The translations under genes and the position numbers were made by a program. A stretch of 64,000 nt of DNA from DASZVB01 sp035545855 (lineage in GTDB: Bacteria > Myxococcota_A > Polyangia > Polyangiales > Polyangiaceae). Positions 33,271 through 42,028 of the stretch are shown here, piece by piece. The notes under the pieces are model-generated. The model searched no databases. It was given only the letters and a program-made list of their open reading frames with translations, and had not been told where the DNA came from. Every line of letters starts with the position of its first letter. The first letter of the stretch is position 1. The stretch covers positions 62,001-126,000 of the forward strand of contig DASZXK010000155.1 in NCBI GenBank assembly GCA_035545855.1. The letters run 5' to 3'.

Positions 33271-35769
33271 CTAGCCGCCCGTCTCGGCCGTGATCGGCAC
33301 GGGATCGACGTTCCAGATGTCCCGTGCGTACCTGCGGATGGTCTCGTCGCTGGAAAATGGGCCCATCCCCGCGACGTTGCGCACGACGCGGCGCATCCAC
33401 TCCGGACGGTCTCGGTACGTCGCCGAGACCTCATCCTGGACCCGGAGGTAGTCGTCGAAGTCGGCGGCGACCAGGAACGGATCCTGCCGCCGGACGTACT
33501 CTGCCATGCGAGCCCCGCGCCCCCGGTCCTGCGGACTGAAGAAGCCCGTGCCGACGAGGTCGAGCACGCGGCCGAGCCACGCGCTCTTCGCCACGAATGC
33601 CGCGGGGTCGTAGCCCTTCGCCCGGAGGTCTCCGACCTCCGAGGTGGTCATGCCGAACAGGAAGAAGTTCTCCGCGCCGACGGCGTCCCGGATCTCCACG
33701 TTGGCGCCGTCCAGCGTCCCGATCGTGAGCGCGCCGTTCATGGAGAGCTTCATGTTCCCGGTTCCCGACGCCTCCGTGCCCGCGAGGGAGATCTGCAGTG
33801 ACACGTCTGCCGCGGGGATGATGCGCTCGGCGAGGGTGACGCCGTAGTTCGGGAGGAACACGACGCGGAGGCGTCCCCCGACGGTCGGGTCCTCGTTCAC
33901 GACGCTCGCGACGTCGGAGACGAACTGGATGTGCGCCTTCGCCATCGCGTAGCCCGGCGCTGCCTTGCCCGCGAAGACGAACGTCGTCGGTACGAGGTCG
34001 ATGCCCGGGTCGTCCTTGATGCGAAGGTACTCCTTGACGATGTGGAGCGCGGCGAGGAGCTGCCGCTTGTACTCGTGGATCCGCTTCACCTGGACGACGA
34101 ACATCGAGCGCGGGTCGAGCTTCACCCCCGCCGCCCGGAGCGAGACCTCCGCGAGCTGCGCCTTGTTCTCCTGCTTCACGGCGAAGAGCTCCTCCGCGAG
34201 CCCCTCCGGGTCCGGCGCCTCCACGAGCTTCCGGAGGGAGCCGAGGTCGCGGATCCAGTCCGGCCCGAGCCGCCTGTCGAGGACCCGGGTGAGCCTCGGG
34301 TTCGCGACGTGGATCCAGCGCCGGGGAGAGACGCCGTTCGTTTCGTTGATGAAACGCTCCGGCCACATCTCCGCGAAGTCGGGGAGGAGATGCTTCCGCA
34401 CGAGCTCCGAGTGAAGTTCTGCGACGCCGTTCACCTTCATCGAGCCCACGACGGCGAGGTTCGCCATGCGTACGGACTTCTCGGGCTCTTCCTCGATGAT
34501 GGAGACGCGACGGAGGCGCTCCACGTCGCCGGACCACAGGATGTGCGCCTTCCTGAGGAGCCTCGCGTTGATCTCGTAGATGATCCCGAGGTGCCGGGGG
34601 AGCAGGCGCTCGAACATCGAGACGGGCCATTTCTCGAGCGCTTCGGGCATGAGCGTGTGGTTCGTGTAGGCGAACGAACGCTCCGTGATGGCCCAGGCTT
34701 CGTCCCAGGCGAGCCCCTCTTCGTCCATGAGGACGCGCATGAGCTCCGCGACCGCGATGGACGGATGCGTGTCGTTCAGCTGCATCGCCACCTTGGACGG
34801 GAACCCGGCGAACGTGCGAAACTGACTCTTGAAGCGCCGGACGATGTCCCGGATGGAGCACGCGACGAAGAAGTACTGCTGCTTCAGCCGGAGTTCCTTG
34901 CCCTCGAGCGAGTGGTCCGCCGGGTAGAGCACCCGGGAGATGGTCTCGCTCGTGACGCGCTCTTCCACGGCGCGCCGGAAGTCCCCGCTGTTGAAGAGCT
35001 GGAGGTCGAACTCCTCCGCCGCGCGCGCCGACCACAGCCGGAGCGTGTTCACCGTCCCGTTCCGGAACCCGGCGACGGGCACGTCGTACGGGACGCCGAC
35101 GACGTGCTTGCCGTCCACCCACGTCGAACGCTCCACGCCGTTCTCCACGTGCTTTTCCACGCGGCCGTAGAACGTCACGGGGACGGACAGCTCGTAGCGG
35201 GGGATCTCCCAGGGGTTCCCGAACCGGAGCCACGGATCGCCGCGCTCGACCTGGGCGCCGTGCTCGATGCGCTGCTCGAAGATGCCGTACTCGTAGCGGA
35301 TGCCGTAGCCGAGCCCGGGGAGCTCGAGCGCGGCCATCGAGTCCAGGAAGCACGCGGCGAGGCGCCCGAGACCGCCGTTGCCGAGGCCCGGATCCGGCTC
35401 TTCTTCCAGGACGCGCGCGAGGCTGATGCCCTGATCGGCGAGCATCCGCTCGGCCGTCTCGTAGAGTCCGAGGCTGTCCAGGTTCTGGGACATGGAGCGC
35501 CCGAGCAGGTACTCTGCGGAGAGGTAGTAGACGCGCTTGCAGCCGAGCTCCCGGTACGTGTTCCGGGTCGCGAGCCAGCGGGAGAGGAGCCGGTCGCGCA
35601 TGGCGTGTGCCATCGCCGTGTACAGATCCGCGAGCGTCGCGGATTGTCGGTCCCGCGCGCACGTGTAATGGAGGTGATCCAGGACCGCGCGCCGGAGGAC
35701 GTCCGGGGTCATCCCGGTGCGGTCGTCGATCTCGGCGGGGGGTATCGAAGCGCGCTCACGCGGGGACAT
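33271..35769 (-). CDS. glgP: Glycogen phosphorylase
   Basis: 832 residues from ATG 35769 (the open frame extends upstream to 36012 but the extension is non-conserved). It releases glucose-1-phosphate from glycogen. Family blocks: 'YYLSAEYLLGRSMSQNL', 'DPGLGNGGLGRLAACFLDSM', 'GIRYEYGIFEQ', 'QLNDTHPSIAVAELMR', 'RIHEYKRQLL' and the PLP site 'EASGTGNMKLSMNGALTIGT' with Lys as Schiff base. Complete and full length. Divergent from glgC over 194 bp. Its 3' end runs into the lipoprotein/ferritin/SGNH/MBOAT genes with only 21 bp spacing. Confidence 0.95.
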   Translation of the reverse strand: MSPRERASIPPAEIDDRTGMTPDVLRRAVLDHLHYTCARDRQSATLADLYTAMAHAMRDRLLSRWLATRNTYRELGCKRVYYLSAEYLLGRSMSQNLDSLGLYETAERMLADQGISLARVLEEEPDPGLGNGGLGRLAACFLDSMAALELPGLGYGIRYEYGIFEQRIEHGAQVERGDPWLRFGNPWEIPRYELSVPVTFYGRVEKHVENGVERSTWVDGKHVVGVPYDVPVAGFRNGTVNTLRLWSARAAEEFDLQLFNSGDFRRAVEERVTSETISRVLYPADHSLEGKELRLKQQYFFVACSIRDIVRRFKSQFRTFAGFPSKVAMQLNDTHPSIAVAELMRVLMDEEGLAWDEAWAITERSFAYTNHTLMPEALEKWPVSMFERLLPRHLGIIYEINARLLRKAHILWSGDVERLRRVSIIEEEPEKSVRMANLAVVGSMKVNGVAELHSELVRKHLLPDFAEMWPERFINETNGVSPRRWIHVANPRLTRVLDRRLGPDWIRDLGSLRKLVEAPDPEGLAEELFAVKQENKAQLAEVSLRAAGVKLDPRSMFVVQVKRIHEYKRQLLAALHIVKEYLRIKDDPGIDLVPTTFVFAGKAAPGYAMAKAHIQFVSDVASVVNEDPTVGGRLRVVFLPNYGVTLAERIIPAADVSLQISLAGTEASGTGNMKLSMNGALTIGTLDGANVEIRDAVGAENFFLFGMTTSEVGDLRAKGYDPAAFVAKSAWLGRVLDLVGTGFFSPQDRGRGARMAEYVRRQDPFLVAADFDDYLRVQDEVSATYRDRPEWMRRVVRNVAGMGPFSSDETIRRYARDIWNVDPVPITAETGG

Positions 35770-35963
35770 GGGTTCTTCGTCTTCCTCTGGGGCGCCGCTC
35801 GGGGATCGACCGCCGCCGCCGCCAGGATGGCGAAAAAACGTCACCCGTACAACGGCGACGACGAGCCACCATCGAGACGATTGCCGTGCCGGCGCACCGA
35901 TTGCATCATCCGTCACCACCGTTCGCACGCCCGCACGCCCTCCCGAAAGAAGGATCCCGTCAG
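35770..35963. promoter_or_regulatory. Divergent glgP / glgC promoter region
   Basis: 194 bp separate the two starts. It contains GAAAAAACG near 35829, AT-rich for this genome, and a repeated CGATTGC/CGATTGCAT. I see no clear sigma-70 or sigma-54 hexamers and no strong palindrome. AAGGAT lies 8 nt before the glgC ATG. Confidence 0.5.
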
Positions 35964-37223
35964 ATGCCCGTCGAAACCGCAGCGCGACGTCTCGGAAGCC
36001 GTTCGGTGGCACTGGTTCTCGCGGGTGGTCGCGGCTCGCGGCTCGCTCAACTGACGGACCGGCGCGCCAAGCCGGCCGTTCACTTCGGCGGGAAGTACCG
36101 GATCATCGACTTCGCGCTCTCGAACTGCATCAACTCGGGCGTGCGCCGGATCTACGTGCTGACCCAGTACAAGGCGCACAGCCTGCTCCGCCACATCCAG
36201 CGCTCCTGGGACTTCCTCCGGGGCGAGCTGAACGAGTTCGTGGATCTCCTGCCCGCGCAGCAACGGCGGGACGAATCCATGTGGTACCGCGGCACGGCGG
36301 ACGCCGTCTGGCAGAACCTGGACATCTTGAAGGCGGAGGATCCGGAGTACGTGTTCATCCTCGCCGGGGACCACGTCTACAAGATGGACTACACGCTCAT
36401 GCTGGAAGAGCACGTCGAGCGCGGCGCGGACCTCACCGTCGGGTGCATGGAAGTGCCACGGTCTCAGGCGCACGAGTTCGGCGTGATGGACGTCGACGCG
36501 AGCGGCCGCGTCACGCGGTTCCTCGAGAAGCCGAAGGAGCCGCCCGGCATCCCGGGTGACCCCGACCAGTCCCTGGCGAGCATGGGCATCTACGTGTGCC
36601 GCGCCGACTTCCTGTACGACGTGCTGGATTCGGACGCGGCGAATCCGGAGTCGACGCACGACTTCGGGCGGGACTTCCTCCCGACGCTGGTCGCGAGCGA
36701 GGGCATCTGGGCCCACCGCCTGAGCACGAGCTGCGTCAGACGCGAGGACGCCGCGCCGTACTGGCGGGACGTGGGGACGCTGGACGCCTACTGGGAGGCG
36801 AACCTGGATCTCACCCGGGTGACGCCGGACCTCGATCTCTACGACCCCGACTGGCGGATCTTCACGGAGAGACTCCAGCTCCCCCCCGCGAAGTTCGTCT
36901 TCGACGACGAGACGCGGCGGGGAACGGCCGTCGACAGCGTCGTCAGCGACGGGTGCATCGTCTCGGGCGCGCTCGTCCGCCGATCGCTCCTCTCCCACGA
37001 GGTGCGAGTCAACTCGTACGCGACGGTCGAGGAAACCGTGATCCTCCCGAACTGCCACATCGGCCGGAAGGCGCGCGTTCGGCGCGCGATCATCGATCGC
37101 GGCGTGGTGATCCCGGAGGGTCTCGTCATCGGGGAGGACCCGGAGCTCGACGCGAAGCGGTTCCATCGGACGCCGCACGGCGTGACTCTGGTCACGCGGG
37201 ACATGATCGATCGACTCGGCTGA
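35964..37223 (+). CDS. glgC: Glucose-1-phosphate adenylyltransferase
   Basis: 419 residues from ATG 35964. It makes ADP-glucose from ATP and glucose-1-P, the committed step of glycogen synthesis. 'ALVLAGGRGSRLAQLTDRRA' is the pyrophosphorylase loop, 'KYRIIDFALSNCINSG' and 'FILAGDHVYKMDY' are family blocks with the metal-binding Asp, and 'HDFGRDFLP' and 'YWRDVGTLDAYWEAN' are GlgC-specific. The C-terminus is a left-handed beta-helix (VVSDGCIVSGALV, VILPNCHIGRKARVRRAIID). First gene of glgC-glgA. Confidence 0.95.
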   Translation: MPVETAARRLGSRSVALVLAGGRGSRLAQLTDRRAKPAVHFGGKYRIIDFALSNCINSGVRRIYVLTQYKAHSLLRHIQRSWDFLRGELNEFVDLLPAQQRRDESMWYRGTADAVWQNLDILKAEDPEYVFILAGDHVYKMDYTLMLEEHVERGADLTVGCMEVPRSQAHEFGVMDVDASGRVTRFLEKPKEPPGIPGDPDQSLASMGIYVCRADFLYDVLDSDAANPESTHDFGRDFLPTLVASEGIWAHRLSTSCVRREDAAPYWRDVGTLDAYWEANLDLTRVTPDLDLYDPDWRIFTERLQLPPAKFVFDDETRRGTAVDSVVSDGCIVSGALVRRSLLSHEVRVNSYATVEETVILPNCHIGRKARVRRAIIDRGVVIPEGLVIGEDPELDAKRFHRTPHGVTLVTRDMIDRLG

Positions 37224-37234
37224 GCCACGCGAAT

Positions 37235-38701
37235 TTGTCCCGCCTTTCAGTCCTCCACGTCGTCTCGGAGCTCTACCCCTACGCGAAGACCGGGGGCCTC
37301 GGGGACGTCGCCGCCGCGCTCCCCCCGGCCCTCCGGAGCGCCGGCGTGGACGCGCGCATCGTCGTCCCCGGCTATCCCGGCGTCCTCGAAGCGATCCGGA
37401 AGGCGCACACGGTCCACGAGGACGACGACCTCTTCGGCGGCGGCGCCGCGCGCGTGCTCGCGGCGACGCTCCGGGGAACGGACGTCCCCGCGTTCGTGCT
37501 GGATTGCCCGGGCCTCTTCCGCCGTGACGGCGGTCCGTATCAAGACGCCTCCGGAAAGGACTTTCCGGACAACGCGAGTCGCTTCGCGGCGCTCGGCTGG
37601 ACGGCGCACGAGCTCTCCACGCAGGGGATGGGCGGGTTCCACCCCGACGTGCTCCACGCCCACGACTGGCAAGGCGGGCTCGCGATCGCATACACGAAGC
37701 TCCGCGGCGGGCTCGGTCCGGCGTGCGTCGTCACCATCCACAACGTGGCGTACCCCGGAGCGTTCGATCCGAAGCTCCTCCCGGAGCTCGCGCTCCCCCC
37801 CGAGTGCTACTCGATCTTCGGCGTGGAGTTCTTCGGTCGCATCTCGTTCCTGAAGGCGGGACTCTACTACGCCGACCGGATCACGACGGTGAGCCCGACC
37901 TACGCGCGCGAGCTCCTCCACGACGGCCAGGGCGGCGGCTTCGAGGGCCTCCTCCGCGGGCGCTCGCGGGATCTTTCGGGCATCCTGAACGGCGTCGACT
38001 ACCGGGAGTGGAGCCCCGACGTCGACCCGCACCTCCCCGCGCCGTACGACCTCGAACACCTCGCCCGGAAGGGTGAGTCGAAGACGGCGCTGAAGCGTCG
38101 GCTGGGTCTCGACGAGGCGCATCACGGCCCAGTGTTCGGCATGGTGAGCCGCCTGGTGCACCAGAAGGGCGTCGACTGGGTGCTCGAGGTGCTCCCGAGC
38201 CTCGTTCAGCGCGGCGGCATGGCGGTCTTCCTCGGCAGCGGAGACGAGGCGATCGCGTCCGGCCTCGAGAGGATCGCGCGCGCCTTCCCGCGCCGCGTCG
38301 CGTTCCAGCGCGGCTACGACGAGTCCCTGTCGCATCTCATCCAGGCCGGGAGCGATTTCATCCTGGTGCCGTCGCGCTCGGAGCCGTGCGGCCTCACGCA
38401 GCTCTACGCGCTCCGCTACGGCAGCATCCCCATCGTCCGCCGCACGGGTGGTCTCGCCGACACCGTCGTCGACGCGACGCCCGAGGCCATGCGCGCCGGC
38501 AGAGCGACGGGCTTCTCGTTCGATTCCGAGTCGGCAGCAGGCCTCGAGAGCGCCGTCGACCGTGCACTCGCGATCCATCGGAGGCCCGACCTCCGCGAAG
38601 GCCTCCAGCGCGCCGGGATGCGCGCCGACTTTTCGTGGAACGGCCCTGCCATGGCCTACCGCGCCCTCTACGAGTCAGCGCGCCGCGGACGCGGCAGGTA
38701 A
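37235..38701 (+). CDS. glgA: Glycogen synthase (GT5), TTG start
   Basis: 488 residues. It adds glucose from ADP-glucose to the glycogen chain. 'VLHVVSELYPYAKTGGLGDV' contains the KTGGLGDV nucleotide-sugar loop; 'LHAHDWQGGLA', 'FLKAGLYYADRITTVSPTYA', 'GILNGVDYREWSP', 'RLVHQKGVDW' and 'SRSEPCGLTQLYALRYG' are GT5 blocks with the catalytic Glu. No ATG or GTG lies before the conserved N-terminus in this frame after the glgC stop; TTG at 37235 is the only sensible start, 11 bp downstream of glgC. Ends in a convergent gap with a Ser/Thr kinase gene. Confidence 0.93.
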   Translation: MSRLSVLHVVSELYPYAKTGGLGDVAAALPPALRSAGVDARIVVPGYPGVLEAIRKAHTVHEDDDLFGGGAARVLAATLRGTDVPAFVLDCPGLFRRDGGPYQDASGKDFPDNASRFAALGWTAHELSTQGMGGFHPDVLHAHDWQGGLAIAYTKLRGGLGPACVVTIHNVAYPGAFDPKLLPELALPPECYSIFGVEFFGRISFLKAGLYYADRITTVSPTYARELLHDGQGGGFEGLLRGRSRDLSGILNGVDYREWSPDVDPHLPAPYDLEHLARKGESKTALKRRLGLDEAHHGPVFGMVSRLVHQKGVDWVLEVLPSLVQRGGMAVFLGSGDEAIASGLERIARAFPRRVAFQRGYDESLSHLIQAGSDFILVPSRSEPCGLTQLYALRYGSIPIVRRTGGLADTVVDATPEAMRAGRATGFSFDSESAAGLESAVDRALAIHRRPDLREGLQRAGMRADFSWNGPAMAYRALYESARRGRGR

Positions 38702-38808
38702 GAGATTGGTCCCGTCGTTTCACGTCCCCGCAAGCACGACGGAGCGCGCCCGAGGGGCGGCATGGCCCAACGGCGAACGGAGCGGTGGGGGGTATCTCCT
38801 CACCCGAC

Positions 38809-38824
38809 AGTTTGTATACAAACT
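38809..38824. promoter_or_regulatory. Perfect palindrome AGTTTGTATACAAACT, copy 1
   Basis: A 16-bp perfect palindrome, only 25% G+C in about 70% G+C surroundings. The core TTGTATACAA fits the TNGT-(N)-ACNA pattern known for operators of FadR/FCD-type GntR regulators. It lies between convergent genes, so no flanking promoter is evident. Confidence 0.6.
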
Positions 38825-38983
38825 ATTCGCCCCCGATTGGTCCCGCCGATTCGCGTCCCCGCGAGCACGGCTAGCGCGCGCCCGAACGGCGGCGAGTCGC
38901 CCCCCGATTCGTCCCGCCGATTCGCGTCCCGGCGAGCACGGCGAGCGCGCGCCCGAACGGCGGCAGGGCACGTCGCGAGAGGG

Positions 38984-39003
38984 ATAGTTTGTATACAAAC
39001 TAT
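38984..39003. promoter_or_regulatory. Perfect palindrome ATAGTTTGTATACAAACTAT, copy 2
   Basis: A 20-bp perfect palindrome containing the same 16-bp core as copy 1, 177 bp further on. Identity of two 16-mers this AT-rich in this context is very unlikely by chance. Confidence 0.65.
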
Positions 39004-39088
39004 GCCTCCGAGCGGGCCACCCCCACGGTGCGGGGGAACCGAGTCGGCGGCAGGACAACGTCGCTCTCCCGAATCGAAGGCGAGCACT

Positions 39089-40444
39089 TCACTTGAACCA
39101 CTGACTCGGCGGGGGAATGTAGATCCCGCCGGGGCCGGTCTTCCGCTTCACGGTCTTCTTCTCGCTCCTCTGTTCGACGGTCGTCGTCCGCTTCGTGGTG
39201 CGGGTCGTCGTGGTGCGGCCGTCGGGGGACTTCGTCTTCGTCTCGGAGACGCTCGTCTCCGTGTGCGACGTGCTCGTCGGCGGGGGCGCCCCGGTGGACG
39301 GCGGCCGCACGGACGCGACGGCGCTCGCCGCCGACGGGGTCGTCGGTGCGCTCGGCGCCGCGCTCGCCACGATGTCCGCGGAACCGGCCGGCGTAGGCGC
39401 CGCGCCGGGGGAGAGCCACGCGTAGAGGGCGAGACCGCCACCGGCGAGCACGGCGAGCCCGGCGAGGACCCAGGGGAAACCCTTCTCGGAGCTCTCCATG
39501 GGAACCAGGACGGTGCGCGCCGACACCGCCGGCTCGAGCCCGGTCACGGAACCGGCGGCCGCCGCGCGCGCCGCCCCCTCGCCTCGAAGACGATCGAGGA
39601 CCTCGCTCGCGGACGCCGGTCTTTCCGCGGCGGTCTTCGCGAGCAGGTCCGTCACGAGCGCCGAGAACCAGGGCGGAACACCGGCGGGCAGCGGCGCGGG
39701 CGCCTCCGTGAGCTGCTTCGCGACGATCTGCGCGAGCTCTTCCGCCTCGAAGGGCTGGCGTCCGGCGACCATCTCGTAGAGGAGGACGCCGAGCGCGTAG
39801 AGATCCGCCCGCGCGTCGACCGCCTGCCCGAGCGCCTGCTCCGGGGCCATGTAGCCGGGGGTGCCCATCACGGCGCCGATGCGGGTGAGCGCCTTCCCCT
39901 CCCCGGACTCCGCGCGCGGCTCGTCGAGCTTCGCGATGCCGAAGTCGAGGACCTTCACGTGGTCCTTGCCGTCCGCGTTCTCGACGAGCATCACGTTGTC
40001 GGGCTTGAGGTCGCGATGGACGATCCCGGCGGCGTGCGCCGCCACGAGCGCGAGCGTCACCTGCTCGCCGATGCCGAGAGCGCGCTCGAACGGGAGCGGT
40101 CCCGCGTCGATGAGGTCCCGGAGGCTGCGGCCCGCGACGTACTCGAGGACCAGGTAGAAGGATCCGTCCGGTAGACGACCGAAGTCGCTCGCCGCCGCGA
40201 CGTTCGGGTGGTCGATCCGGCCCGCAGCGACGGCTTCACGCTCGAAGCGCTGGACGACCTCGCCGTGAGCCGTCATCTCCCGGTGGAGCACCTTGATGGC
40301 CACCGGCTTCTGCATGAGCACGTGCTTCGCGAGGTAGACCTCGCCCATGCCGCCCGCGCCGAGGAAGCGCTCGACCTGATACCGCTCCGCGAGGAGCGTG
40401 CCTACGAGCGCTCCCGCTCCGGCGTCGGACGGCACGGCTTCCAT
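39089..40444 (-). CDS. Transmembrane Ser/Thr protein kinase
   Basis: 451 residues. Kinase domain ~21-285 with all key residues: GAGGMGEVY loop, Lys51 in VAIKVL, HRDLKPDN (Asp145), LDFGIAKL (Asp167), GTPGYMAPEQ. A single TM segment lies at ~324-345 (WVLAGLAVLAGGGLALYAWL), followed by a 100-residue Pro/Ser/Thr-rich extracytoplasmic tail ending in basic repeats (TTTTRTTKRTTTVEQRSEKK) and PPPSQWFK. The topology is that of PknB-type receptor kinases, but no PASTA or other recognised sensor is present. Last of a six-gene operon; 15 bp after the amidotransferase gene. Confidence 0.92.
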   Translation of the reverse strand: MEAVPSDAGAGALVGTLLAERYQVERFLGAGGMGEVYLAKHVLMQKPVAIKVLHREMTAHGEVVQRFEREAVAAGRIDHPNVAAASDFGRLPDGSFYLVLEYVAGRSLRDLIDAGPLPFERALGIGEQVTLALVAAHAAGIVHRDLKPDNVMLVENADGKDHVKVLDFGIAKLDEPRAESGEGKALTRIGAVMGTPGYMAPEQALGQAVDARADLYALGVLLYEMVAGRQPFEAEELAQIVAKQLTEAPAPLPAGVPPWFSALVTDLLAKTAAERPASASEVLDRLRGEGAARAAAAGSVTGLEPAVSARTVLVPMESSEKGFPWVLAGLAVLAGGGLALYAWLSPGAAPTPAGSADIVASAAPSAPTTPSAASAVASVRPPSTGAPPPTSTSHTETSVSETKTKSPDGRTTTTRTTKRTTTVEQRSEKKTVKRKTGPGGIYIPPPSQWFK

Positions 40445-40459
40445 CGAGGCCCCATTGTG

Positions 40460-41203
40460 TCACGCGCGAGCGAGCATCGCGCGGAAGAGGTTGTCGAGGA
40501 GTTTGTCCCCTTCGCGGGTGTGCCGCGCGACCCAGCGCTCGGTGTCTTCGAGGATCCGGCGGCCTCCGGCGGGGCCGTTCGCGAGACGGACGAAATCCGC
40601 GTCCTCGCGCACCCAGACGGCGGCGTCTTCTCCGGTGATCTCCACGTGGAACTGGAGCCCGTAGGCGCGGGACCCGACGCGGAACATCTGGTTTTCGCAC
40701 GCGAGCGTGCTCGCGAGGCGCGTCCCACCCGGCGGGATCTCGAAGGTGTCTCCGTGCCAGTGGAGGACGACCATGGACGGAGGGAGCCCCTGGAGGACGG
40801 GCTCCTCCGCGTCCGTCGCGGTGAACGTGACGGCGCCCCACCCCACTTCCCGGTATCGCACCGGCGGATCCCCGACGAAGAGCGGAGACACCCGCCCGCC
40901 GAGCGCGTGTGCGAGGAGCTGCGCGCCGAGGCAGACGCCGAGCACGGGGCGCCCGCGCGCGACGTGCCGCTCGAGCAGCTCCACTTCCGGTGCGAGGAAC
41001 GGGTACCGCGGATCCCCGACGTCCCCGACGCCCATGGAGCCTCCCATGACGACGAGGACGTCCCCGTCCGGGATCTCCTCCGGCACCGCGGCGCCCGAGA
41101 AGAGAGGGTGGAGCTCGACCTCCAGCCCGAACCGGCGTGCGGCGTCCGCGATCCGGCTCGGGCCTTCGGTCTCGAGGTGCGTGAGGACGTGGGCGCGCGG
41201 CAT
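40460..41203 (-). CDS. Class I glutamine amidotransferase domain protein
   Basis: 247 residues. Triad: Cys91 in GVCLGAQLLA, His185 and Glu187 in GLQFHVEITGE. The layout ('ILVVMGGSMGVGD'-type loop, 'LHWHGDTFEIPPG', 'ACENQMFRVG') matches the stand-alone GMP-synthase-like amidotransferases such as YfeJ rather than a biosynthetic subunit. Members hydrolyse glutamine or gamma-glutamyl compounds; the acceptor is unknown. Cytoplasmic. 10 bp after the small lipoprotein gene and 15 bp before the kinase gene. Confidence 0.87.
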   Translation of the reverse strand: MPRAHVLTHLETEGPSRIADAARRFGLEVELHPLFSGAAVPEEIPDGDVLVVMGGSMGVGDVGDPRYPFLAPEVELLERHVARGRPVLGVCLGAQLLAHALGGRVSPLFVGDPPVRYREVGWGAVTFTATDAEEPVLQGLPPSMVVLHWHGDTFEIPPGGTRLASTLACENQMFRVGSRAYGLQFHVEITGEDAAVWVREDADFVRLANGPAGGRRILEDTERWVARHTREGDKLLDNLFRAMLARA

Positions 41204-41213
41204 GGCGATCGGT

Positions 41214-41666
41214 TCACATCAGGTAGGGCGTGCAGTGTTTCGCGCTCATGAGGCACGTGTACTGGTTCTGATCCGGGCACTCGTCCGCGCTCTGGCAGGC
41301 GCAGGCTTCCACCGGAACGCAGGGGCCGTAGCAGCTGCCGTTCACGGACGGGACCTGCATGGACGGACAGTTCGGCGTCGCGATCCGGCAGAGCACGGCG
41401 CGCGGATCGCACGAGACGGATCCGGGCGAGAGCCCCGCGTCGCTGCCCGGGGAAGCGCCGCCGCTGCTCGACGCTCCGGCGCCGCCCCCTTGCGGGCCTC
41501 CGGAGCCGCCGATCGATCCACCCGACCCGCCCGAGCCTCCGGAGGACGCGCCGCCCGAGGACGAAGAGCCCCCCGCGCTCGCGTCTCCGCGGTCGGCATT
41601 TCCGGACGACGTCTCGTCCGAGCTGCACGCGGCGAGGAGGAGCGCAGCGAACGCGACGCGCCTCAT
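41214..41666 (-). CDS. Small lipoprotein with Gly/Ser linker and Cys-rich C-terminus
   Basis: 150 residues from ATG 41666, which overlaps the DUF2304 gene stop as ATGA. Signal MRRVAFAALLLAAC with lipobox LLAAC; a ~60-residue Gly/Ser linker; then ~60 residues with ten cysteines (CDPRAVLC..PNCPSM, GSCYGPCVPVEACACQSADE, YTCLMSAKHC). Probably disulfide-bonded at the cell surface. No recognisable function. The ATG was chosen because the longer frame upstream is antisense-like Arg-rich sequence. Confidence 0.72.
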   Translation of the reverse strand: MRRVAFAALLLAACSSDETSSGNADRGDASAGGSSSSGGASSGGSGGSGGSIGGSGGPQGGGAGASSSGGASPGSDAGLSPGSVSCDPRAVLCRIATPNCPSMQVPSVNGSCYGPCVPVEACACQSADECPDQNQYTCLMSAKHCTPYLM

Positions 41667-42028
41667 GACGGCTCTCTTTCCGGGAGCGGTGCGACCTCGT
41701 CGAGGCGGCTCCGCAAGAGCGCGAGCTCCTGCGCGAGGCGGAGATTCTTCTGGATGAGCGAGGAGACCACGACGCTCAGGTAAAGGAGCATGGCGAAGGC
41801 GATGGCCGAGGCGAGCACGACGAGGAGGAGCGGCTCGTACTTGATGCCGAGGAGATGCGCCGCCCCCGCCCACCCGGGGATGTACGCCGCGAGGAGCCCG
41901 GGGGCGATGGTCGCGGCGAGCCACGGGAGCCAGAGCACGTGCTGGATCCGTCGGCGGCGGATGAGCTCGACGATGAACGCCGTCGCGAGGACGGACCCGA
42001 CGATGGCGACGATCTGGAAGAATTTCAC
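41663..42028 (-). CDS. DUF2304 membrane protein
   Basis: 121 residues from GTG 42028, overlapping the glycosyltransferase stop (GTGA). Three hydrophobic segments (IVAIVGSVLATAFIVELI; LWLPWLAATIAPGLLAAY; PLLLVVLASAIAFAMLLYL) and a C-terminal coiled coil (LIQKNLRLAQELALLRSRL). DUF2304 proteins usually sit directly behind a GT2 dolichyl-phosphate-mannose-synthase-like gene, as here, and may anchor or regulate it. Inner membrane. Confidence 0.8.
   Translation of the reverse strand: MKFFQIVAIVGSVLATAFIVELIRRRRIQHVLWLPWLAATIAPGLLAAYIPGWAGAAHLLGIKYEPLLLVVLASAIAFAMLLYLSVVVSSLIQKNLRLAQELALLRSRLDEVAPLPEREPS

Larger units (their letters stand above)
38702..39088. repeat. Intergenic region with degenerate ~71-bp repeats and two AT-rich palindromes
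   Basis: 387 bp without a gene between convergent glgA and a kinase gene. Three related units begin GATT(G/C)GTCCCG(C/T)CG at 38704, 38835 and 38906. The last two are direct neighbours with a 71-bp period and close identity (GATTCGCGTCCC, GCGAGCACGG, GCGCGCCCGAACGGCGGC). Two palindromes, annotated separately, are embedded. Reading frames across it are open but the repeat period is not a multiple of three and composition looks non-coding. No tRNA, transposase end or typical terminator is apparent. Confidence 0.75.

Noticed and set aside
38762..39100. A protein-coding reading of the palindrome/repeat region (both palindromes read as VCIQT in one frame)
   Set aside because: The 71-bp repeat is not a multiple of three, the frame runs antisense into the kinase gene, and there is no ribosome site.
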